Shown here one piece after another: positions 12,999-17,817 of a stretch of DNA of 17,817 nt (the stretch's first letter is position 1; each line of letters starts with the position of its first letter). Origin of the DNA: Caldiserica bacterium UBA646 (GTDB lineage: Bacteria; Caldisericota; Caldisericia; Caldisericales; Caldisericaceae); NCBI GenBank assembly GCA_002299965.1, contig DBOM01000059.1, positions 1,575-19,391 of the forward strand, written 5' to 3'. Below the pieces are notes generated by a model, which saw only the letters and a program-made list of their open reading frames with translations, made no database searches and was not told the DNA's origin. A program made the position numbers and the translations under genes.

Positions 12999-13904
12999 TT
13001 ATAATTTTCCCGTATTTTTTTCTTTCTTCTCTTTATACATCCCCGCATCTGCTATTTTAATTAATTTTTCTATAGAGACAGGATTAGCTGGGTCATAAAC
13101 AGAAAAACCGATACTGAAGCTTATCTTATAGGGTTTATTTAAATTTTCGTTTAGCTTCTTTAATCTTTTATTTATTCTTTCTTTAATTAGAGATGTATCT
13201 TTCAAAGAACTGTCTGGGAAGATGAGTAAAAATTCATCTCCTCCGATACGGCAGACGATATCGACTTCTCTCAAGGTAGATTTAAAGAGAGTTGCTACTT
13301 CTTTTAAGACCATATCCCCTTCTGCGTGGCCATAAGTGTCATTGATATCTTTAAAGTTATCTACATCAAGGTAGAGCAAAAGGATAGGGGTTTTCTTCCG
13401 ATTGGCGATCTTAATCTGCTGTTCCAACAGAGCAAGGCCATATCCTCTGGTAAGACAACCGGTAAGAGTATCAAAATGAGCTAATTTTTTTAATTTTTCT
13501 TCTAATTTTTTTCGTTTAATTATATCTTTTTCTAATGCTTGATTCACTTCAGAAAGTTTTTTGGTCCTTTTCTCTACTATCTTTTCCAGATTTTTGCTGT
13601 GAGTTTTAATCTCTCCCATGGATTTTTTCAGGCTGGCAGTCATCTTATCAAAATCTCGGGATAATTGCCCTATTTCATCTGGGGCAGAAGTCCCTACCTT
13701 AAAATCAAGATTCCCTTTCATTATCTCTTCTGTACCGTGGTGCAATTTTATAATAGGGTTGCTTATCTTTTTAGAAAGGAGTTGAAAGATAGCTGTTATA
13801 GTGAATAGAATGATAAGCAGAATTAAAAATATTAAATAAGTCATCCTGTTAACAGGGGCAAATGCTTCATCCCGGTCTATATCAGCTATCAGGCACCAGC
13901 CCAT
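12999..13904 (-). CDS. HAMP-GGDEF half of a frameshifted sensor diguanylate cyclase
   Basis: This part begins with the last residues of a Cache domain (MGWCLIADIDRDEAF). A membrane helix follows at about 21-43, then HAMP at about 44-97 (NPIIKLHHGTEE, PDEIGQLSRDFDKMTASL), a coiled-coil linker at 100-142 and a GGDEF domain at 143-297. The active-site GGDEF is at 221-225, and an RxxD inhibitory c-di-GMP site (R212, D215) stands five residues before it, so the cyclase domain looks intact. The Met at the apparent start is internal to the Cache fold, and no ribosome site precedes it. The reading frame upstream (residues EPIVDIFYREIKDYRGIEVL) continues back to about 14005, where it meets the frame of 13955-14674. 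One added base would give a 558-residue Cache-HAMP-GGDEF protein. A close paralogue lies at 17488-17817. Confidence 0.85.
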   Translation of the reverse strand: MGWCLIADIDRDEAFAPVNRMTYLIFLILLIILFTITAIFQLLSKKISNPIIKLHHGTEEIMKGNLDFKVGTSAPDEIGQLSRDFDKMTASLKKSMGEIKTHSKNLEKIVEKRTKKLSEVNQALEKDIIKRKKLEEKLKKLAHFDTLTGCLTRGYGLALLEQQIKIANRKKTPILLLYLDVDNFKDINDTYGHAEGDMVLKEVATLFKSTLREVDIVCRIGGDEFLLIFPDSSLKDTSLIKERINKRLKKLNENLNKPYKISFSIGFSVYDPANPVSIEKLIKIADAGMYKEKKEKNTGKL

Positions 13905-13954
13905 TTCGGGTATATGGGTATGTACCCTCAGAACTTCGATGCCCCGATAATCCT

Positions 13955-14674
13955 TTATCTCCCGATAAAAGATATCAACAATCGGTTCCGCGTGAAAGAG
14001 TTCAACCTTCTGGTAAGTACGGCATCCTCTACAAAACGAGAAGGGGTAATCATATATCCGTCTTTATTTACCAGGTAGGTCTCTCCTGTCTCGCCCAAAC
14101 CGGTGGTAGCAGTAATTGCTTTAAACAATTCTTCTTCGGCATCATAATTTATTACCAGCACCCCGGAAAATTGATCTTCGAGCAAGATAGGAGCGGATAT
14201 ACTGAGCACCGGCTTGCCGGTAAATTTAGAAATATGCAAATCACTGATAAAGATTTCCTCTGCGCCTTTTAAGAAGATGTCATCTTTACTGTGGTCAAAT
14301 CCGATATCCTGATGGCTGGAGGTAACTACTCTCCCCTCTTTATCTAATACCCTAATCCGGGAGATTTCTTTATGTGCTTTTATTATGCTTTTGATTCTGA
14401 GGTAACACTGCTCTGCTCTTACGGTATAATCGATGTTTTCATCTACCATATTCTGAAAGGGAATACCAGTAGATACAGTTAAAGTTAGCTCTTTATATTC
14501 GTCAAGAAAGGTTTCGATATGTGCTTTTCTGGATTGGGTAGCAGTAATCAGATGATTTCTGACCTCTGTTTTTATAATGTTTATGGAGACATCCCGGATA
14601 GCTATGATGCCTATTATCCCGATAATTAATACCGGTAGCGTAGCAGCTAACAAAATTTTTCTCTGAATTTTCAC
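13955..14674 (-). CDS. Cache sensor half of the frameshifted diguanylate cyclase
   Basis: 239 residues: an N-terminal membrane helix at about 7-26 (ILLAATLPVLIIGIIGIIAI) and an extracytoplasmic dCache domain (SRKAHIETFLDEYKELTLTV, IRVLDKEGRVVTSS, FTGKPVLSISAPIL, GETGETYLVNKDGYMITPSR). After EDAVLTRR the frame runs into 15 unrelated residues and stops. The correct continuation (ELFHAEPIVDIF) lies in the next frame, so one base is missing near 14005-14013 (AGAAGG on the minus strand). The ligand is unknown; dCache domains of this type usually bind small organic acids or amines. The start is GTG at 14674 with AAGGAT about 11 nt upstream, which is weak. If the frameshift is real, the cell makes only a secreted sensor stump. 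Confidence 0.8.
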   Translation of the reverse strand: MKIQRKILLAATLPVLIIGIIGIIAIRDVSINIIKTEVRNHLITATQSRKAHIETFLDEYKELTLTVSTGIPFQNMVDENIDYTVRAEQCYLRIKSIIKAHKEISRIRVLDKEGRVVTSSHQDIGFDHSKDDIFLKGAEEIFISDLHISKFTGKPVLSISAPILLEDQFSGVLVINYDAEEELFKAITATTGLGETGETYLVNKDGYMITPSRFVEDAVLTRRLNSFTRNRLLISFIGR

Positions 14675-14840
14675 CTATTTTACTTTATCCTTTTATGGCG
14701 TATAGCCCTTATTTTTCTATCTCTATATAAATTATGTGATTAAATGCAATTTATTTATAACATTATATTGCAGTATCAAAAAAGGATATTCCAAATGTTA
14801 TTTTTCACCTCTTCTTTTTTATTTTATCTTTTTAATAAAT

Positions 14841-14870
14841 ATCTTCAAATTTGTTTTCGGGGTTTAAGAA
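14841..14870 (+). repeat. Degenerate fragment of the promoter-leader repeat (upstream block)
   Basis: TTCAAATTTGTTTTCGGGG and the next bases match copy D at 15301-15328 in 23 of 28 positions. The promoter part is not preserved (no TTGACT). It lies between the sensor gene and the small basic protein gene, so copy D and this fragment flank the latter. Confidence 0.5.
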
Positions 14871-14955
14871 AAATTTTTTCTATTTACTAATTTACAAAAG
14901 ACCTTTTATTGCAATTGGATTAATGTTTATAAAAAAAATTATTATTTCAAACCTG

Positions 14956-15120
14956 CTACTTATTTTTCCTTTTATTTTTTTTCATAATTTTTATCCATTT
15001 CTTTCTCATAATGCTTAAATGGCTACGGTAAGCCAGATTATATTTGCTGGATATTAAACTTCTTAATCGTTTAAAACTTGCCCGGTCTCGCGTCATTCTT
15101 TTGCTTATTTTTTTTCTCAT
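14956..15120 (-). CDS. Small very basic protein, 54 residues
   Basis: ATG at 15120 with GGGAGG 8 nt upstream on the minus strand; the frame reads MRKKISKRMTRDRASFKRLR, then SSKYNLAYRSHLSIMRKKWI and a lysine-rich tail to TAG at 14956. More than a third of the residues are K or R, with almost no acidic ones, so it should bind nucleic acid or ribosomes, or act as a cationic peptide. No family recognised. It is single-gene, flanked on both sides by pieces of the promoter-leader repeat and, upstream, by a GGTCAGG-type repeat. The strong ribosome site and stop-free protein-like sequence support a real gene in spite of its size. Confidence 0.55.
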   Translation of the reverse strand: MRKKISKRMTRDRASFKRLRSLISSKYNLAYRSHLSIMRKKWIKIMKKNKRKNK

Positions 15121-15163
15121 TTTTTAAACCTCCCTTTTAAAGATTAAAATTGAGGTGTTGAGA

Positions 15164-15223
15164 GGGTCAGGCCTTGAAGTATAAGATTTTTAGGTCGGGC
15201 TAAAGCTGTTGCTTCCCTTTTTG
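15164..15223 (+). repeat. GGGTCAGGCCTTGAAGTATA-type repeat, copy 3
   Basis: Third copy of the family at 3131 and 12811, similar to copy 2 over about 60 nt. It lies between the small basic gene and promoter-leader repeat copy D; in copy 1 the same order (GGTCAGG element, then promoter-leader repeat) is seen, about 22 nt apart there and about 75 nt here. Confidence 0.65.
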
Positions 15224-15298
15224 TTCTTAAAAAAATGAGAATCACTGCTCATCATTTTTATCTTCCCCTCTCTTTGTATTCTATCTCTCTTGATTAAC

Positions 15299-15405
15299 AT
15301 TTGCAAATTTGTTTTGGGATTTTAAGAATTAGTTGGATATTTTTCCTTGACTATAAAAAATTGCAGAGTATAAAATAATAAGGTGTTTTGCGAGAGTAAA
15401 AAGGA
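15299..15405 (+). repeat. Promoter-leader repeat, copy D
   Basis: TTGCAAATTTGTTTTGGGAT block, A/T tract, TTGACTATAAAAAATTG, TATAAAAT, then AAGGTG. The leader ATG found in the other copies is lost (TTTTGCGAG in its place), and a new AAGGAG serves the real gene. Confidence 0.75.
15347..15376 (+). promoter_or_regulatory. Sigma-70-type promoter (copy D) for the flavin reductase operon
   Basis: TTGACT 15347-15352, 16-nt spacer, TATAAAAT 15369-15376, about 38 nt before the start codon of the flavin reductase-like gene. Confidence 0.72.
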
Positions 15406-15413
15406 GAAATGGA

Positions 15414-15935
15414 ATGAAAATTAAGGTTGAATATTTAGAATTTATGTGGCCGATGAGACATTTTTTAATAACATGCGGGGACATAAGCGGGGAATCAAAC
15501 ATCATAGCGGTTAGCTTTTGTATGCCCGTGTCAAAGGAGCCTCCACTTATAGTTTGCGCCATAGGAAGAGGGACTTATTCATATAAATTAATTAAAAGCA
15601 CTAAAGAATTTATTGTAAATGTTCCTTCGGAAGATTTAAAGGCAGAGATATATTATTGCGGCTTTCACTCAGGGCATCACGTGGATAAATTTAAAGAAAC
15701 TGGTTTGACGCCACAACCGGCACGCCAATTAAGAGTACCCATTATTGATGAATGTGTAGCGCATATGGAATGCAAGCTTAAGCAAGAAGTAGAAGTAGGA
15801 GATAAAAATCTGTTTATAGGCGAAGTGGTAGAGGCATATGCAGATGAAGACATTGTAAAAGGGAAAAAGAAGATCGAGTATGCAAAAGGCGATTTCCCGC
15901 GAAAAATATATGCTGTAAGATTTAAAACTCTGTAA
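15414..15935 (+). CDS. Flavin-reductase-like FMN-binding protein
   Basis: 173 residues of the Flavin_Reduct (split-barrel) family: LITCGDISGESNIIAVSFCM and VSKEPPLIVCAIGRGTYSYK near the N-terminus, STKEFIVNVPS in the middle, then CGFHSGHHVDKF, and the C-terminal FIGEVVEAYAD. Members bind FMN and either reduce free flavin with NAD(P)H or transfer electrons (flavoredoxin type); which one applies here is not clear. AAGGAG stands 9-10 nt before the ATG at 15414; the ATG at 15408 leads at once to a stop. It is transcribed from promoter copy D and probably heads a short operon with the next three frames. Confidence 0.87.
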   Translation: MKIKVEYLEFMWPMRHFLITCGDISGESNIIAVSFCMPVSKEPPLIVCAIGRGTYSYKLIKSTKEFIVNVPSEDLKAEIYYCGFHSGHHVDKFKETGLTPQPARQLRVPIIDECVAHMECKLKQEVEVGDKNLFIGEVVEAYADEDIVKGKKKIEYAKGDFPRKIYAVRFKTL

Positions 15936-16013
15936 TTCACTTCGAAAACACGCAAAATTGCTGCCATAAAAAGCACAGATGTGTTTAGAAAGAGTCAGAG
16001 GAAAGGGAGGAAA

Positions 16014-16193
16014 ATGAACGGCAAGCTCCCGCAATATCTTTGGTTAATAGTTATTGTACTATTTATTTGCTTAGAAATATATCATTTTATTGTTGGAAAT
16101 TATTTTGATTTAATCATCAGTTTTTTGATAGTGGTAATTCTTTTGTCCATGATAGGAGTTTTTTGTCTTATTAAAAAAAATTTTAAGAGATAA
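16014..16193 (+). CDS. Small two-helix membrane protein
   Basis: 59 residues from ATG 16014, which has AAGGGAGG 4-5 nt upstream; the frame is open 11 codons further upstream but without such a site. Two membrane helices are evident at about 7-26 (YLWLIVIVLFICLEIYHFIV) and 31-51 (DLIISFLIVVILLSMIGVFC), ending in a basic KKNFKR tail that should face the cytoplasm. No family recognised. The stop TAATG overlaps the start of the next small frame. Confidence 0.6.
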   Translation: MNGKLPQYLWLIVIVLFICLEIYHFIVGNYFDLIISFLIVVILLSMIGVFCLIKKNFKR

Positions 16194-16288
16194 TGAAACA
16201 TTCGGATATAAACGAGTTGGATGAAATTCTGACCCTGCCTTTAAAAGGAAAACATAAAGGTGCAGAAATTAATTTAATATGGAGGTGA
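16193..16288 (+). CDS. Possible 31-residue coupled ORF
   Basis: ATG overlaps the preceding stop (TAATG), and the stop TGA is 4 nt before the DUF3795 start; its last codons (TGG AGG TGA) contain the DUF3795 Shine-Dalgarno. The peptide reads MKHSDINELDEILTLPLKGK, then HKGAEINLIWR. The tight coupling on both sides suggests it is translated, but it might equally be the surviving N-terminus of a lost gene. No family recognised. Confidence 0.35.
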   Translation: MKHSDINELDEILTLPLKGKHKGAEINLIWR

Positions 16289-16292
16289 AGAG

Positions 16293-16763
16293 ATGGAGAA
16301 TAGTAATGAAGAAAATAAAAACTTAATTGCATATTGTGGTCTTTACTGCGGAGGTTGTCCTATTTATAAAGGAAAGATTGCTGATTTGGCAAGAGATCTC
16401 AGAAAAGAATTGAGAGGGGTAAGATTTGACAAGACAGCAGAAGCTTTATCAGAAATCTCATTCTTTAAGACATTCAATAACTATCAGCAATGCTACGAAG
16501 TGTTAGGAGCGATGGTAAAGCTTCGCTGCAGAAAGGTCTGCAAAGATGGCGGAGGCCCGCCTTTCTGTAAGATTAGAAAATGCTGCCAGAAAAAGGGTAT
16601 TGATGGTTGCTGGGAATGCGAGGAATTTGAAACGTGCGGAAAACTGGATTTTTTAAAGCTGGGTCATGGCGATGCCCATATAAAAAATATAAGAAAAATC
16701 CGGAAGGAAGGAACTGAAGAATTTCTTAAAAGGGAAAAATATTGGTATGCAAAGCCAAAATAA
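16293..16763 (+). CDS. DUF3795 cysteine-rich protein
   Basis: 156 residues. The N-terminal YCGLYCGGCPIYKG and the later CRKVCKDGGGPPFC, CCQKKGIDGCWECEEFETCG are the DUF3795 pattern: clustered cysteines likely to bind zinc or an Fe-S centre. The C-terminus (KREKYWYAKPK) is basic. The family is common in anaerobic bacteria and archaea; its function is not known to me. The ATG has GGAGGTG 5-6 nt upstream, inside the end of the small coupled ORF, so it is probably the last gene of the flavin-reductase operon. Confidence 0.85.
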   Translation: MENSNEENKNLIAYCGLYCGGCPIYKGKIADLARDLRKELRGVRFDKTAEALSEISFFKTFNNYQQCYEVLGAMVKLRCRKVCKDGGGPPFCKIRKCCQKKGIDGCWECEEFETCGKLDFLKLGHGDAHIKNIRKIRKEGTEEFLKREKYWYAKPK

Positions 16764-16919
16764 AAACCATAGACGGGGCTTAGAACTCTATGGCTGCTTT
16801 GTAGCTTTACCCTTAAGGACATAGAATAACGGATAAAAGGCTTTACTTAAATTGGTTTTGGCAACTTCTTTCACCCGCAAAATGTTAGTAAAAATCGTAT
16901 GCATAAGGAAGTGGAAATT

Positions 16920-17405
16920 ATGAATGAAATAAAGTATAAGCCAATTGGAGTCATTCATTCTTCATTTAAAGAACCTAAGGGAACACCCATACAATCTGTA
17001 GCTGCTAAGAGTATTGATGGGACGGTTGAGGTATTTACGGAATACGCTGAAGGCCTAAAAGATATTGAAGGTTTTTCGCATATTATTTTGATATACCATT
17101 TCCATTTATCCAAAGGTTCACCCTTGAAAGTGAAACCATATATGGATAATGAGGTACATGGAGTTTTTGCAACGCGAGCTCCAAGTAGACCAAATTCTAT
17201 TGGTATCTCAATAGTACGTCTTGTCGGGGTGAAAGAGAATATACTTCATATTCAAGATGTAGATATTATAGAAGGAACTCCTCTTTTGGATATAAAACCT
17301 TATGTTCCAGAATTTGATATAAGAGAAACAGAGAAAAGGGGATGGCTTGAGAAAAATATAGATAAACTTTTAACATCAAAAGATGATGGTAGATTTATAA
17401 AATGA
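16920..17405 (+). CDS. trmO: TrmO/TsaA-like tRNA (N6-threonylcarbamoyladenosine37) methyltransferase
   Basis: 161 residues with the TrmO fold: PIGVIHSSF at the start, IEGFSHIILIYHFHLS near 50-65, the signature HGVFATRAPSRPNSIGIS near 85-102 and EGTPLLDIKPYVPEFD near 126-141. E. coli TrmO N6-methylates t6A37 of tRNA-Thr with SAM; archaeal and bacterial relatives of this short single-domain type are less studied. The start at 16920 is preferred over the ATG seven codons upstream because AAGGAAGTG lies before it and the family begins near this point. A GTTAGGC string lies 29 nt after the stop but lacks an attC partner. Confidence 0.85.
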   Translation: MNEIKYKPIGVIHSSFKEPKGTPIQSVAAKSIDGTVEVFTEYAEGLKDIEGFSHIILIYHFHLSKGSPLKVKPYMDNEVHGVFATRAPSRPNSIGISIVRLVGVKENILHIQDVDIIEGTPLLDIKPYVPEFDIRETEKRGWLEKNIDKLLTSKDDGRFIK

Positions 17406-17487
17406 TTTGTGCAACTTTTGATAACAACGGAACGTTAGGCGAAACTGTTTTTTTACGAGAGTTTGTTTATATGACTTAATTTGTTAA

Positions 17488-17817
17488 TTATAATCTTCCC
17501 GTATTTTTTTCTTTCTTCTCTTTATACATCTTTTCATCAGCCGTTTTAATTAAATTTTCTATAGAGGCAGGATTAACTGGGTCATAAACAGAAAGACCGG
17601 TACTAAAGCTTATCTTATAGGGTTTATTTAAATTTTCGTTGAATTCCTTTAATTTTTTATTTATTCTTTCTTCGATTAGAAGCCTATAATCCAACGAACT
17701 ATCGGGAAAGATTAACATAAATTCATCTCCTCCAATACGGCAGACAATGTCGACCTCCCTTAGAATAGATTTAAAGAATCGAGCTACTTCTTTTAAGACC
17801 ATATCCCCTTCTGCGTG
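17488..17817 (-). CDS. GGDEF diguanylate cyclase, C-terminal part (cut by window edge)
   Basis: The frame is open to the end of the window and reads HAEGDMVLKEVARFFKSILR, then EVDIVCRIGGDEFMLIFPDS and the usual C-terminal strand-helix end (ISFSTGLSVYD, ADEKMYKEKK). GGDEF and the RxxD site (REVD) are intact. It is a close paralogue of the domain at 12999-13904, differing at scattered residues, with nearly the same 3' end (CCCGTATTTTTTTC). The upstream sensor region lies outside the window. It converges with TrmO. Confidence 0.88.
   Translation of the reverse strand, partial: HAEGDMVLKEVARFFKSILREVDIVCRIGGDEFMLIFPDSSLDYRLLIEERINKKLKEFNENLNKPYKISFSTGLSVYDPVNPASIENLIKTADEKMYKEKKEKNTGRL

Noticed and set aside
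15677..16034. Minus-strand frames opposite the flavin reductase
   Set aside because: Cysteine/serine/phenylalanine-rich antisense translations without start signals; shadows.
16826..16895. TAACGGATAAAAGG followed 50 nt later by AATGTTAGTA, resembling a worn attC
   Set aside because: The GGATAAAAG string has no complementary L' (CTTTTATCC) and the outer boxes do not pair; at most a very decayed site.
17434..17440. GTTAGGC after the TrmO gene, same as the R' box of attC2
   Set aside because: No R'' or paired L''/L' boxes lie upstream within 150 nt, so a lone 7-mer is not evidence for an attC site.
1..17817. CRISPR array, tRNA, rRNA, integron integrase, transposase or recombinase gene
   Set aside because: None seen: no regularly spaced repeats, no cloverleaf or rRNA motif, and no protein with recombinase or transposase motifs among the credible frames.

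Overview
The window is visibly AT-rich bacterial chromosome: dense protein genes on both strands, Shine-Dalgarno sites of the GGAGG type, sigma-70-like promoters and intrinsic terminators. An SLH-anchored amidase, PEGA and beta-propeller envelope proteins, Cache-HAMP-GGDEF sensors, an Old-Yellow-Enzyme-type flavoprotein and a DUF3795 protein fit an uncultured anaerobic bacterium with an S-layer or outer-membrane-like envelope. An Atribacterota-like or similar candidate-phylum lineage is only a guess; no marker here fixes the phylum.

Layout. 1-1284: end of an unknown gene, a coupled N-acetylmuramoyl-L-alanine amidase with an SLH domain, and a minus-strand membrane gene split by a perfect palindrome. 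1312-5934: two integron-style gene cassettes. Two attC-like sites (2912-2999 and 5852-5934) with R''/L''/L'/R' boxes bound cassette 1 (about 1532-2993; a polytopic membrane protein plus a DUF6804-like protein) and cassette 2 (about 2994-5928; two uncharacterised genes in tight tandem). No integron integrase is visible, so this looks like an integrase-less array or a detached part of one. 5955-6845: decayed DNA, including a truncated second amidase-SLH gene. 6846-9962 (minus): a repeat-rich secreted protein with one frameshift, the C-terminal stump of a lost gene, and a PEGA plus seven-blade TolB-like propeller protein. 10172-12808 (plus): DUF2971 protein, SAM methyltransferase, FMN oxidoreductase. 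12999-14674 (minus): a Cache-HAMP-GGDEF protein broken by one missing base. 14956-15120 (minus): a 54-residue basic protein. 15414-17405 (plus): flavin-reductase-like protein, small membrane protein, small ORF, DUF3795, TrmO. 17488-17817 (minus): a paralogous GGDEF protein cut by the window edge.

The feature tying the accessory parts together is a dispersed repeat that carries a complete promoter (TTGACT, a 16-nt spacer, TATAAAAT) and, in three of four copies, a Shine-Dalgarno sequence and the start of a short leader reading frame. It sits before cassette 1, inside cassette 2 before its gene pair, before DUF2971 and before the flavin reductase. Partial copies lie at 10980 and 14841. It looks like a mobile or repeatedly duplicated gene start that supplies expression to acquired genes. 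Other repeat families (a 52-nt direct repeat in cassette 2 and a 'GGTCAGGTCTTGAAATATAA'-type element in three places) add to the picture of a plastic accessory region.
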